In this document: positions 1-10,493 of the stretch, one piece after another
How positions within the stretch are numbered: the first letter of the stretch is position 1
How the letters are laid out: each line of letters begins with the position of its first letter
NCBI GenBank assembly: GCA_002633005.1
Contig: NMRA01000075.1
Coordinates: 723,167 to 747,845 of the forward strand
Source of the DNA: Phoronis australis
Lineage: Eukaryota > Phoronida > Phoronidae
Length of the DNA stretch: 24,679 bases
Direction: 5' to 3'
The notes under the pieces: generated by a model
Told to the model about the DNA's origin: nothing
Database searches by the model: none
The model's input: only the letters and a program-made list of their open reading frames with translations
Program-made: the position numbers and the translations under genes

Positions 1-162
1 TGGCGGGAAACGGTTGCCTCCTAAAACGTCACTTCCGGAGTAGCGGAGGAGTAATTTATAAAATTACGAAAAGCTGTAATTAAGTGGAAAATATGTCTAG
101 GATAACCAACCAACCTTATTTTAGCTCAAAATGACATAGAAAAAGGTTGCCTTCGCCTTTAA
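1..162 (+). mobile_element. Right end of a TTAA-type transposon (copy A, truncated by window edge)
   Basis: Positions 1-162 align in the same orientation with about 23940-24097. Both contain the shared stretch ACGAAAAGCTGTAATTAAGTG and both end in GGTTGCCTTCGCCT followed by TTAA (159-162 here). Similarity stops at the TTAA, as expected for a transposon end. The region corresponding to the C-terminal reading frame of copy C (ending LRKAVIK) is present, but in-frame stops interrupt it, so this copy is a dead relic. The rest of the element lies outside the window. Confidence 0.7.
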
Positions 163-1440
163 GCATAGTTCAACGCATAGAAAAGTACTCGTTTAAGTAA
201 CCTTTGGCGCTTTATATATGCCATACACTACATGTAAAATATATCGCACTTACACATCAGTTGTAAACTGATAAGACCTTTTTTTCGCCGTCCCGAAGGT
301 GACGAGATCAGCAAAATCACTTGTATTGACAAAATGGACAATAACCATGGATTGAAATAGTTGGCCATTTTCGCCATTTGTGCAAGGGTTGCTAGGGAAT
401 AGCTCTATCTTACGTGGTGCTACCTATAAATGGAGATAATCTTGTGGGAGATTATGTGTACGATTGGCGATATTTCGGTGGAGTGGTTTGCGTAAGGTCA
501 CAAGTGTGCTGATCGTTGATGGGCCAAATGATTCAATCACACTATTTCACAGTGCTTCGTTTTAAAAAAGCTCGCATGGATTAGACAGCGATCGTGTGAA
601 TGTACAACAAATAACATTTCCGCAAAAACTGAGGAATGTCTGACATGACAAGAATTTCAGATATTAATTTTGTACAGAGGAAAAATTTGGATGATTGATG
701 TAGTTTCTAAAAACTCTAATGTACATAGGGTAGCGGACAACTATTGTCACGGTTATATCACGATATGAATTGCAGGAAATCAATTAAATTACTTGAATGG
801 GAGACTTTCGAGTCAAAACATGGGGCCAGACATTAGATGGCATCTAGGGTACGAGGGGGCAGTTTTTGTTTAAAATGCGTCACGTCATTTTTATTAAAAC
901 GCACTACATTTGATCACCTATACTGTAACAATAGCACTTTCACGGAGTCAAACTCACTGCGAAAAAGTACACCCTAGTTTCATCAGGTGGCGATCCTTTG
1001 CACTGATTAAACTATATATACCTTGCTTCATGAAGTTTTCCCTTTGATTAGCAGTTTAGCGACTACTTGTGAGAAGATGCATAAATACTTTTGACTGCCA
1101 TGTTTACTCTGGTATTCCAAGTCACACATGTATGAAGGAGTGAAGTAAATGTCCTTAACGGGTTTGGATATAAAAACTACCTTTGACTTGATCCTGGCTT
1201 CTGGGATGTTACCAAGGCTACTAGGACCTGTTTCCTAAATAACATACAGAATTGGAAAAGCTTGATTCCCGCTTTCGAGAACACCTTTAAATCGTTCCTA
1301 AAATGGATTTTGTACTGTTGAGGTGTTAGACAAGAGAATGATTTTATAACTCAAAATCTAACCAAACAACCACTTATTTTGGGAATTGGAGAATTTTAAA
1401 CAAAAATTAATATTTTTTGTTTCTCGCCATGTGATGTCAT
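163..1440. other. Unassigned non-coding stretch
   Basis: AT-rich sequence without a supported reading frame, RNA gene or repeat shared with the rest of the window. No open frame here resembles a protein family I know. Confidence 0.5.
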
Positions 1441-1534
1441 CAGTTGACGGTATATATGCAATGGCGGATAGTGGTGATTTTGTAAGTTACTAAGACTTAG
1501 AGAGCGAGCTTGTCGAGCACTATGAAGACAAGGT

Positions 1535-1819
1535 ATGGACATGGGTGAAAACGACACTCAGGCCGTAGGTGAAACAGGTAACGAGATAGACGTCGCCATA
1601 TCGGCAGACTTTGCACGTCTGAGACCGTACGAACTCGAACATCCCGCACCGAGGTCTTCGTCCAGTGGAACCGAGTCGGAGCCTACTCAGTCTACGGACA
1701 GTCCCCCATCACGATTTAATTTTCTAACCACTTCAGTGTCGAGCAATACATGTATGTCTCGAACAGAAAATCTAACCGAAGTTTTTACCCTGAAGCCAGT
1801 CGCGAACAGCAGACAGTGA
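1535..1819 (+). CDS. Possible exon: N-terminal segment of a P2RX7_C-type protein
   Basis: Open for 94 codons with a Ser/Glu/Pro-rich composition. Around residues 27-36 it reads ADFARLRPYELEHPAP, followed by a Ser-rich acidic run (SSSSGTESEPTQS). Many multi-copy invertebrate proteins with a P2X7-ballast-like zinc domain have an acidic N-terminus with a PY-x-FEP-like motif, and the transposon relics in this window have QFEPEYTD or QFDQEYSD at the corresponding place. The match is short and the following zinc module is not visible downstream. A TATATA run (1451-1456), an ATG (1461) and a GTAAGT donor (1482-1487) lie just upstream but are not in the same frame. It could equally be a chance open frame or a gene remnant; no function is claimed. 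Confidence 0.25.
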   Translation: MDMGENDTQAVGETGNEIDVAISADFARLRPYELEHPAPRSSSSGTESEPTQSTDSPPSRFNFLTTSVSSNTCMSRTENLTEVFTLKPVANSRQ

Positions 1820-2246
1820 TTTAATTTCTTTAAATGCCGAGTGTTTTGGCAGAAACGATCATATCTAATTGTAGTGATACCAACTGGCTTTTATTTCTGG
1901 TAAATAATACTCATTTCTATCTTGTCTGTTCAACAATCATGAAAGCTTTCTACCCTTATGATTCGTCGACTTCTATCCAGTTTCCGACTCTAGACACTGC
2001 GTCGGCTGCGATCGTGACCTCAAATTATTGGCGAGGCATCTATATCCAATTTCATACTATTAGGTATTGACACATATGTGGATAGCATGAATTCCCACAA
2101 CATCTTGAATAAGAATAGACTGATGGAAACGTACTGCAATCATTCATTATCTCCTGCCACCAATTTAATTCGGAGGCTCATACTCAATATGTGCCCGCGA
2201 CAACTACGTTCCCAGCACCGTTACAACACAATACACTTTCTCTCCG
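1820..2246. other. No supported feature
   Basis: Two short open frames occur (around 1834-2070 and 2078-2260, +), but neither has recognisable motifs, splice sites in a sensible arrangement, or similarity to other sequence in the window. Confidence 0.4.
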
Positions 2247-2492
2247 TCAAATGCACTTAAACTTTTCAGAAACCTTCATCCAATCTCCGTTTCTGCGACG
2301 GATCTTACCACGATTCTTCAAAATGGCCGAGCATAGCGTTGCGCATGAACAGACCGCTTGCTCCACTGCACACTGCCACCCGTATCCGACGCACCATTTC
2401 TGGCCGATCTTAGGGTCTTTTGTAAACGCAAATACTGAAATATCGTCTGCCCGAATACATTTACTGCATTCTCCCCATATGCAACCTTTCAT
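2247..2492 (-). CDS. Possible THAP-like zinc-binding fragment
   Basis: An 81-codon frame preceded by an in-frame TGA a few codons upstream of its ATG, so the ATG at 2492 would be the start. Residues 4-9 read C-x4-C within GCIWGEC. They are followed by a short linker, then FAFTKDPKIGQKW, a pattern like the F-x-F-P-x-D-P-x-x-x-x-x-W core of THAP and related DNA-binding zinc domains. Further cysteines follow (QCAVEQAVCSC), but the C-x2-H closing pair of a canonical THAP domain is not seen. Known context: THAP-like domains are common in DNA transposases and their domesticated derivatives. It may be a degraded transposase N-terminus or a chance resemblance. Confidence 0.25.
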   Translation of the reverse strand: MKGCIWGECSKCIRADDISVFAFTKDPKIGQKWCVGYGWQCAVEQAVCSCATLCSAILKNRGKIRRRNGDWMKVSEKFKCI

Positions 2493-3303
2493 AATACTCA
2501 GTCGAACTCAAGTTTTCGAGACCACTACGGCTCACAGCTGGTAAAAGCACAAGACGGAGACCGGATCCACTGATGACGTCACACAAGAAGTATACTTTTT
2601 TAAATTTTGCGTTTATTTCTTGATTACAACTGCAAAAATTGAAGAAGAAATACTTAATATACCATACCAAAATTGTTGGCAATCGAATCCAAACACTTAT
2701 GACCATGGAGTAAAGGATTTATAAGCAGAACCTGTTGCCCGGATGTTTCCTCGTACCTCGATAAATTTGTGGAGAAAAACAATTGACATGAAAATATTAT
2801 GACATGTGGAGTGATGTTGAACATATTGCAATTGGTTAAACTAGTTAACTGATGTTTTAATATCTATCTCAACACTGGTCTGGGTGTTATTGGCTGGGTT
2901 AACCCATTATCGGATTTGTCTGGCAGTGTTCTTTCACGACACGTGTGGTTACATGTATGTTGGATATTTTACATGCGGTCACCTCTTAGGTTGATCTAGC
3001 TCAAATTTGACTCCCTAACACCGTTTATCTGACAGGAGTACCTCACTACTAAAACTGTTTCAGTGGCATACTGCACTTACGTCACGTGGAACGATCCTAA
3101 ACTGACTAGCATTAGGGTGCCCACGATCAACAGATACCACGACCGACACTCTCACAATATACATGTACAAGCATTTGCAGTTCTTACCCAATACATTGAA
3201 TTCCATTCAAGTCTCAGGAGCAAACAGCTTGCACTGTGTGCGTGTCATCTTGATTACTGAACAGCGAGAGCGCAAAATCTCTGTGAACTTTATATTGTTT
3301 CAA
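2493..3303. other. No supported feature
   Basis: Mixed AT-rich sequence. A 65-codon frame at 3063-3260 (+) has no recognisable content. I see no RNA gene, tandem repeat or splice architecture. Confidence 0.4.
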
Positions 3304-3417
3304 GTCCGTTCCAAGGAAGTGACCTTAAGATTGACTTAAGTTTTGTCTTAAGTTCAACTTGACTTACCGAATGTGGAAGTTTCAAAAGTTTAAATTGAGA
3401 CAAATTGTAGACTTAAG
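3304..3417 (-). repeat. Degenerate relative of the 9374-10376 MITE
   Basis: This stretch begins GTCCGTTCCAAGGAAGTGAC, close to the MITE terminus GGGCCCGTTCCAA...ACTGACTTA. It then carries AAGTTTTGTCTTAA, a TTACCGAATGTGGAAGTTTC segment and a TTTCAAAAGTTT segment, matching the reverse complement of 9410-9475. It is shorter than the complete element, and the second terminus is missing or decayed. It lies just downstream of the DUF229 gene. Confidence 0.6.
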
Positions 3418-3461
3418 TGCCCCAGATTTATATTTCACCAAACACAGTATATATCATGGGC

Positions 3462-3525
3462 GGCGCACCATAGGTGGCTGGGGGGCTATAGCTCCCACTT
3501 ATTTCAGTGCTGCGCGGCCCACGAT
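3462..3525. repeat. GC-rich stretch with near-palindrome GGGGGCTATAGCTCCC
   Basis: A local GC-rich island in AT-rich DNA, centred on a 16-bp near-perfect palindrome at 3481-3496 and flanked by GGCGGCGCACC and GCGCGGCCC. It looks like part of a dispersed element of a kind common in marine invertebrate genomes, but no second copy is present in the window, so the assignment is tentative. Confidence 0.3.
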
Positions 3526-3549
3526 AATGAGATGAAAAACCTTTGTATT

Positions 3550-3555
3550 TTTATT
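3550..3555 (-). other. AATAAA polyadenylation signal overlapping the stop codon
   Basis: On the minus strand the gene ends GGG GAA TAA AAA, so the hexamer AATAAA (3555-3550) contains the TAA stop (3553-3551). If used, the 3' UTR would be only about 10-30 nt. Confidence 0.5.
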
Positions 3556-5637
3556 CCCCTTTGTAATCTTTACAATAACAGTACAATCTTAAATTTTTGT
3601 CTTTTATACACAGTGATTGATCGCCATACTTGTTTATCCTGTTTATATCACCAATCACGGAAGACTTCTTCATCAGTTCAGGAGATTGTAGATCAAACGG
3701 AAGTTTAACATTGGCTTCGAACAAAGCACGGCCAGGAAGCGTTTCAAAAACCACCATATTCGTAGTCATATTTGGAGTCTTGGCTAAATTGTTATCGAGA
3801 TTTTTCCCTCGATCACCATACTGGAACGCTGAATGGATTTTACTAAACTTTAGTGTTTCGCACAAAGCACTGTGTGGCTCTAGTTTGCTCTGGATGTGTT
3901 TAAGTGCTTGAGTAGCAGCTTTCAAAGCTTTTGGAGAGTCGACGTCAATAGGATAAAGCTCGTCACATCTGCAGTATGTCTCGGGTACACCGCATGTCTT
4001 ACACTCTCTGTCATCTGGCACGGTGCCAAATAAGCTTAGCCCCCTTTCGTCCTTTTCGTAATGGCGAGAGGAAAAGTTATTACTAACAATGTCCATCAGA
4101 GTGGCATGTATATCATACGGAGTCGTTAGGCGGTTTGCATTTTCCCGAACGTTTTCAATAGCACCAGGATGTGATTTCCGAAAAGTTTCGGGAAAATGAA
4201 TTGCCATAAGTGGCAGCGCATGTTCCGCCCGACCAATAGGAGTCTGTCGTATTGCACTGTATCTGTTTCCATGGTCACTTAAAAACATGACAATTACATT
4301 CTTTAGGAATCCATTTTCATGTAATGTCTTAAAAAACTCATATAAATAGTCATCTGCAATCTGAATATCATTCAGACTGTAATGGCTAAGATCATTCAAA
4401 AAGCTGAAACTGAAATAAGCAGAATTCGCGAACTTCTTCGTGAACAGCTTCACCCAGTCTAACATGAACTGAAAAATAGTTTTACCATTAAAACAGCTTC
4501 CGGACTTAATACCTTGTTGTTTCATAATTTTTACTGTGGCGTCGCGCTCCTCCCAAAATGGTCGCTGGTAGTAGTCCGTGGGGGCCTTTGTAAAGCCACT
4601 CGTAAGGTAATTGAACGTGGCATAGAACTGATCTTCGGTGTACAACGTGACGTAATTGTTTTCAGCAAACCTTTTCCATATAAAAGGTATTGTAGTAGCA
4701 AGGCGTCCTCCTTTTTTGGGTACTTGTGATTCGTTTTTTCCGCAGAGCAGTGGCACGAGATTCGGGTAAGTGTTATCTCCCACAGCGTTGTAACCAGTAA
4801 GCGTAATGGCTGCCATCTTTTTCGTGAAATACTCGTACGTCTTCGGTAGCTGGCGGAGTGCATTTGCGCGCGACAAACCATCAAAACCTATCATAAGAAC
4901 GCTGTACATTGTCCTTGCCGCTGCTGGATGATTTTGCTTTTCATTTTTTACCTCAGTTTGACTACTTCTCATCTTTGCTACAACACTTTTTTTGTCCGAT
5001 ATAGTAGCGTGTAAATTGATATAAACTAACTTTTTCTCGACGAAACATCTTACGCGAGTGAAATCCGTAGATATTTTTACTGCTTTGTCTGGTACTAACG
5101 TCGTATCATTTGAGTGAACACGCTTGTTGTCGTTATCCCTAACAAAGGTATTATAAGAGCATATCGAATTCGCACTACCTATTAGCGAACGCAGTCTTTT
5201 GGAATGTAAAATCAAGTACCCTGTATCGTTGACTTCTGAAATGAGATATTTAGTTGGTTCGCAATTTACTTTTCCAACTTTTTTAATGAAACGAAGAACC
5301 GATTTATCGAAAGGGTCAAATCTTGGCGTTTCACAAATCAAGGACTTATTTACATTTGCTCCTAATCCTTTACCATCAATTGCTAGACTTTGTGACGTAA
5401 TTTCCCTGCCGAGTGTAGTATGCGCTAAATTGGACCTCCACTTCCCAAAAGTTGTGATCAGCCAGCTGTCCGTTGACATGCTCACGTAAGATTGGCAGCA
5501 GTTTGCACGTGAGACGTGATTGGTTAATCTTGTTTTCAAATGTTTGAATACGACGGGTCCTTGGAAATGGGCCAAGACTAGCATTGTAATCACGGTCAAC
5601 GTGACAACTGCTATAAACAGCTTGGACTTGTAAGTAC
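3551..5637 (-). CDS. DUF229 (sulfatase-like, alkaline-phosphatase-fold) protein, terminal exon
   Basis: Encodes 694 residues after two bases completing a split codon. I place the exon start at an acceptor (pyrimidine-rich tract then CAG, 5660-5638) rather than at an ATG: no in-frame ATG follows the upstream TAA, and residues 6-22 (LFIAVVTLTVITMLVLA) form a hydrophobic helix behind K-S-K, a signal-anchor that the first internal ATG (5584) would cut off. Counting from the first full codon, the catalytic-fold motifs are FDGLSR (251-256), NTYPN (288-292), a D/H pair in LNDLSHYS (415, 418), SDHG (453-456) and HALP (472). A Cys cluster (545, 548, 555, 557) and six N-glycosylation sequons fit a lumenal or secreted domain. 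Length and motif order match PF02995 (DUF229), whose members are related to sulfatases; the substrate is unknown. No frameshift or internal stop is present, so the exon looks functional. The first exon(s) are upstream and not identified. Confidence 0.9.
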
Positions 5638-5665
5638 CTGTAAATTGAGTAAAAGGCGGTTAGTA
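5638..5665 (-). other. Splice acceptor of the DUF229 terminal exon
   Basis: Minus-strand sequence CCGCCTTTTACTCAATTTAC followed by AG, then GTACTTAC. The pyrimidine-rich run before CAG is a good acceptor, and it is the only way to include the membrane-spanning residues in the protein. Confidence 0.6.
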
Positions 5666-6499
5666 TTGGTTGATTACACAAACAGAACTATTGCATGTAC
5701 CCTATCACTTTGAGTTTGTCACCAGTTTTTCTTTAACTTTGGAGCAAACCTCGGTATTACACCAGGGAAGTCTCATCGTCGACACTCGCGAGTGAAAGCC
5801 AGTGTGAACACGTGTTTCTGTTGTAATAGAGGGCGATATCTCACGAAGACTTGCGTGAACTCGATTGCTAGACAGGAAACTTTATCTGCGGAAAGTAGCC
5901 CAGATAGAATTACACAGCAACGCAGAATAAAGGGCGCAGTCGAAACACGCGAGTGAACGCGCAATGGATCGAATTGGTTTAAAAATGCTGATTTAAACAA
6001 ACGCAACCCAAAATGTATTGAAAGGATGTGTAACTGAGCCTGTCGAAGCCATACTACCGTGGCTAGAAATGACCTGTCCTCGAATACTGAAGATGGCCTC
6101 TGATGCAAAATAGTTTACGCGCGCCATTTGCACTATATCTGTCAGGACGAGAGTGATTTCAAGTCCCAACCAAATTTTCTGATTCTAAAGGGAGGGCGTG
6201 TCGTTGCTGTCTCAGCGAAATTCTATTTAGGAGGTTCATACTGGAAAACAATCTCTGGCTGCTCAGGCTTGCAAGGAATGCAAAACGCGTAAAAATCCCA
6301 GTAATCAGATCGTTCTTAGGAGATGCTAACGTAAGAGTTATCCACTTTGAATATTGCAAAAGTGTATAGAAGAAAGCGTGAGATTCACTACTTTTGAAGC
6401 ACAGACAAAACAAAAACTCTTTCATACCTATTCAACTTTCAAATTCTGCGCTCCAAATAATAGACATAAGCGGATGCGCTCAAAGAAATCGGACTGAAT
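5666..6499. other. Upstream/intronic region of the DUF229 gene; nothing definite
   Basis: It should hold an intron and perhaps the 5' exon(s) of the DUF229 gene, but I could not find a short ATG-containing exon with a convincing donor. A 111-codon open frame at 5773-6108 (-) has no recognisable motif. CACTCGCGAGTG (near 5785) is a 12-bp palindrome, and ACGCGAGTGAACGC near 5947 is a related word. Confidence 0.4.
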
Positions 6500-6805
6500 G
6501 CTACTCAAAATCTCCATGTTTTATTTACATCAAAGGTCAGAGGTCAAATTTTCAATGGAAATCTGCTGCGTCTTAGTCTTGCCACAGCATTTAAAAGGCG
6601 TGCTTTGCTGTGTGGGGGGAAATCGCCTAAGTGACGAGCAGTTGACAGGTCTTTTTGAAATTTGATACTAAAGGAAGAATGCATTGACATCAACATAATG
6701 TAATCTTTACAAGCACACTGTTAAAATACCTGGTGAACACCCTGAGCACTGTTTCAACTCTGAGTAATGCAATTTAGCATGTTTTCACGTTCTATGCCAC
6801 TTTAA
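6500..6805 (+). repeat. Dispersed repeat ending ...ACGTTCTATGCCACT-TTAA (copy 1)
   Basis: About 300 bp matches the reverse complement of 13718-14050. Shared blocks include CTTAGTCTTGCCA, the GTGACGAGCAGTTGACAGGTC segment (about 6632-6652), AATCTTTAC and TGCAATTTAG. The similarity ends at CACT followed by TTAA (6802-6805), suggesting a TTAA-targeting element. The other terminus is not defined. No coding sequence. Confidence 0.65.
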
Positions 6806-7970
6806 AGCATACTGTAAGCGGTATGTAGAGTTGTCGCCACTCTTCCAGTTTTTTGTAAATGACCCAATTATCACAGATGCAGATTAGAAATACAAAGCAT
6901 TTCTTATTCATTATATTAAAAAGTTCCCATGCTTTAGGTAGAAATTTTCTTTAAAAAAGACATTTGCAAAGATTAAACTGATTTACATGTTGAGCAGTAG
7001 ATGGCGCTGTTAACAACAATATTAGCTTATCACTTTGACATATCTTCCGCGAGCACTACAGTGGCGCAAGAAAACCAAGGAAAACCAACGTTTCACTGAG
7101 AGCAGTATCGTTCACATTAGTCCAAGCTTATAAGCAGACACGGTACTCGAGTTGTTGACCTTATGTCTCATCATGAAAAGGCAGACAATAAAATGTGTCT
7201 GCATGCAAAACACGTGTATGATTGTTTCCCAGGGTTTGGAAAATAACCGAGTTGCTGAGTATTTAACCACTGAAGTGTAGCCTGGAATTACGAAAATGTG
7301 TATATTTAGCTCGGTTGAAAAAATGAGGCTCTGTTGACAGATCATACATGTAGTTCGGGGCAACGTTTTAAAGAGACGTTTTGTGTTAAATTTCAGTTAG
7401 TACACATTTTAACGAACATGAAGCAGTCTGCATCATCACATTCTATTACTAATTGCCGAAGACAACTGAAATTGCAATGGGTGAACGGACAAAACAGGAG
7501 GGAGGATGTCCCAACTTGGACTTCAGTGTTGCAGGGACATGCCCACATGAAATGAATTCTCGGCAGGATATCGTAGCAGTAGTGCTAGATAATATCTGTG
7601 ATAACCTAACGTACACTACTGAAATATAGATGCATAGCAATTGAGCAAAAGTTAAAAATAAACTTGAGTCTACGAAAACATCAGTGAGTAGTTCTGACTG
7701 GCTTGCGCCGTCATCAACATTATTGCACGGTCGTTCCCACTAACATCGTTCTTTTTCAAAACTAGAATTAATTTCTTACAATTTTCGCTTCTTTTCTCAA
7801 GCACCGTTATTCTTCTCTTAGTAACACATTTTTGAGAGCTTCTTAAAAAGGGAATATTGGTTGGCAGCCGCAATTCCTCTCCCATGATCTAGCTACCTGT
7901 TATCACTTAAATGACCTTGTGAACACATCCCCTTTCTCACGAGATGAGAAAATTACGAAAAATAGTGGTA
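6806..7970. other. No supported gene
   Basis: Several open frames of 60-83 codons occur on both strands (7112-7363 -, 7334-7555 +, 7449-7640 -, 7670-7885 -). They overlap one another, lack motifs and are not flanked by convincing splice sites, so I treat them as chance. Confidence 0.4.
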
Positions 7971-8432
7971 TTAAAGGAGAATGCCACCCGACTTAAATAG
8001 TCTTTTTACCGTCTTAATCGGTCGAAAACCAAGTCACCTCGTATGCGGTCGATCTTACCTCGCCGAGAGGTGTCGCGTTAACGCGTGAAGAAGATGACAA
8101 ACGACGCAGCGACGTCAGTGGTTCTTCAGTAGAGTGAGTGCCGCTATGGTGTGGTGTAACGTTCCCGCTTTTGCGAACTATGAAGCTGCGAGGAAAGCGG
8201 GGGTATATCGTTTTTCGATTTCCTCGAGAGCCCATAATGCTCTCGGAAGTGGCTTGCGGTAGTGAAGAATGAAAAGTACGCCGTTAATACCAAGTATGAG
8301 GCCGTGAAACTTCTCCGTGTCTATCAGTGGCCTGCATTTTGTCGGATGGTTGTTGATCGGTTTTTGATTATGGAGAATTATAATTGGCCATGAAAACATT
8401 AACAATTAAAATTAATTCAAGGTATAAGAGCA

Positions 8433-8840
8433 TCACGTTTTATATAACCTGTCTGATGACCGACTCGTTCGTGAGGCTTCTGTTTGGTCCTCTGGGTGTA
8501 GGGTGTTTTCGCCAGTTCTTTTTCTCAGCCCTAAAACAAAAGTCCAAAGCACAGCACTGTTTAGATGCGGTGCAAAATCAGGATGGTCCGTAAGACACAT
8601 CTGCGTTTCTCCCGGAAGGCGTTTACTTACGGAATTGCGTGGCAGCAAATGCAAGCGTCAGTCGTTCCATTACCGTGCAGTTAGTTCACTGACACCATGA
8701 AAAGTCATTCAAACGGTTTTCGGAACCTATCTAATATTCCTTGATCAGTGTATTCCGGTTCGAACTGATAGCTTGTGAAACCTAACGGTAAGCTGTGATG
8801 TCATCGTCGGATGAGCACTCGTCTAAGTCGGGACTGCGAG
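8433..8840 (-). pseudogene. P2X7-ballast-like (P2RX7_C) zinc-domain gene relic
   Basis: Read down the minus strand, an N-terminal block (about 8772-8719) gives SYQFEPEYTDQGILDRF. From 8697 the reading is W-C-Q-stop-T-N-C-T-V-M-E-R. In a second frame at 8653-8639 it is C-I-C-C-H. In a third frame from 8620 it is LPGETQMCLTDHPDFAPHLN and then SAVLWTFVLGLRKR. The order WC-x-C-x2-C, CxCC, then C-[IL]-T-D-H-P-x-F followed by a hydrophobic helix is the signature of the cysteine-rich C-terminal ballast domain of vertebrate P2X7 receptors, which also occurs as stand-alone multi-copy proteins in invertebrates. Here a nonsense codon replaces one zinc cysteine and at least two frameshifts separate the blocks, so the copy is dead. 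The expected later Trp/Arg-rich part is not clearly readable; LGSRGNRKTI near 8225 may be a remnant. Function of the invertebrate proteins is unknown. Confidence 0.65.
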
Positions 8841-9373
8841 TTGACGTTTTATAGTGCGTTCTGTTTCAAAATGAATTATTCTCACCCTAACCAATAATTT
8901 TTTAAAACTGAAACAAAGTCTGTCTTATTAGACACAATTTGTAATGCCTTGGAGTGTTCGTGAGTGCAAATGTTTTGGGAAGCCAGCAATGAATAAATCT
9001 CTGCGTTACCGACTTTAGATGCAATAAACTAATTGACCGGGCATCGATGCCGTGTGAGCGCATGCCGACCCAGTGTTTGCTGACAAAAAGCTGTTGTGAA
9101 ACACAATAATTCTATTTTACATCCTATGGTCAGATGTTAGGGATCTTTATTTAGATATTCCTCTACATTTTTCGAATCATTGTTACTGTACAGCTTTTGC
9201 CTTGACGGTTCTACGGAAGGGTAACCCGACTTCGCAGCCCCCGGCGAGCTAGTAAGTAGATTTGAAGTTTCGCGGCTAATTCACCAAAATAATCACATGC
9301 ATATTTTTCCTATGGCTCACTAGTATAGTCTAGTTTACACGGAGTCATTCGTGGTGTAGTGGTTAAGGTCCTG

Positions 9374-10376
9374 GGGCCTGTTCCAAGAAACTGACTTAAG
9401 TTCATTCTTGTCTTAACTTCCAAACTTTGAAACTTCCACATTAGGCAAGTAAGCCAAAATTAAGACAAAACTTCTGTCAAACACTTAATGTTCTGGCGCA
9501 GTGTCAGCGAACAATCGAGAGAAACACAGGTGATTCTACGTACAGCATAATTCTTTTATTCGTGTGCCGTCAGCACATAGACAAACCCGTAAACTGAAAT
9601 AAACAAAATCCTGAGTCACCACTACGAAATATAATACAAGCACAGGTAGTGACAATATATACAAAACCGTTATTTACATCTACGAAGAAAATGTACAAGT
9701 AACGAAATGATGGCTACATCAGATAAATTGAATCTTATATGAAAATACTATATACAAAAACGAACCTAATTCATACACAATTCTGCCGTGAGACCGTGAC
9801 GCAAACTAGATATCAAGTCACGCTAAACTTTTACGATAATATGAGCTAGAAACAGACTGGTTTGTGAATTGCAATCTCAAGGTCGCAGCGAACAACGCCC
9901 AAACCCTCGACACGAACCACAAAGGACGAAATACGGCGAAGTAACTAAAGCGAAATTACTGAAACTACACGGGACACGAAAGAATGCATTGCACAAACCA
10001 GAATATAACGATAAGCAAAAGAACACTACTTACATCATGAAAACCCTGCAATCTCGACGACGAAACCAATGAGATGCATACACTGCACACAGATACGAAA
10101 TACAAAATACGAATGAATGGAACTGGCGGGTAAAACGCTTTTAAATGTCAGTACCACGTGACAAGTTCACAATCTGGGGGGTACTTGAAAATGAGTACAA
10201 CAGGAAACAATACTTAATATACACAGGCAATATGAATGATTGCGTCTGCAGTAACACTTAAAACAAACTTAAGATCTCTTTCTTGAATTGGTTTTGAGAT
10301 AAATTTAACTTTTATTCTAAAATTTACAAAAAATTAAGATTTGTCTTATGTAAGTCAGTTTTGTTGGAACGGGCCC
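9374..10376. mobile_element. MITE with GGGCC-GTTCC termini and 3-bp TSD, interrupted by a solo LTR
   Basis: Begins GGGCCTGTTCCAA...ACTGACTTA and ends TAAGTCAGT...TTGGAACGGGCCC, so the termini are inverted repeats of roughly 25 bp with few mismatches. The flanking trinucleotide CTG occurs at 9371-9373 and 10377-10379. A 3-bp target duplication with GGGCC-type ends suggests the PIF/Harbinger superfamily, but no transposase is present to prove it. Net length without the LTR insertion is about 230 bp, non-coding. A shorter relative lies at 3304-3417. Confidence 0.75.
9489..10256 (-). mobile_element. Solo LTR of an LTR retrotransposon
   Basis: 768 bp, running TGTTCTGGCGCAG...CTGCAGTAACA on the plus strand, with the TG...CA ends typical of LTRs. 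It is flanked by the perfect 5-bp duplication CTTAA (9484-9488 and 10257-10261). On the minus strand an AATAAAAG polyadenylation-like signal lies about 80 bp before the end, as expected for an R/U5 border, so the LTR is probably oriented minus. There is no internal domain, second LTR or coding sequence, consistent with LTR-LTR recombination. Superfamily (Gypsy, Copia or BEL) is not determinable; a 5-bp duplication fits Gypsy best. Confidence 0.8.
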
Positions 10377-10493
10377 CTGGACTCATATTATCTATAATTT
10401 CTTAAGTCGTGGATTCAAATCCTGCCTCGGACAAAAGTCACACCATGAGTGTACCACATATCCGTGCTCGTTCTTCTAAGAACGTGGGAACAA

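Noticed and set aside
4531-4884. 117-codon frame (-) inside the DUF229 exon, and the plus-strand frames at 3630-3911, 4514-4729 and 5199-5489
   Set aside because: All are shadow frames of the DUF229 coding sequence, which shows the family motifs in its own frame.
8014-8235. 73-codon frame (-) downstream of the P2RX7_C relic as an intact C-terminal exon
   Set aside because: Only LGSRGNRKTI faintly recalls the expected region; the remainder does not fit, so I keep it as a possible remnant only.
9338-10430. A functional tRNA gene with an intron
   Set aside because: A and B boxes are separated by an inserted MITE, acceptor-stem pairing is poor, and an 11-bp target duplication surrounds a longer body, so it is a SINE.
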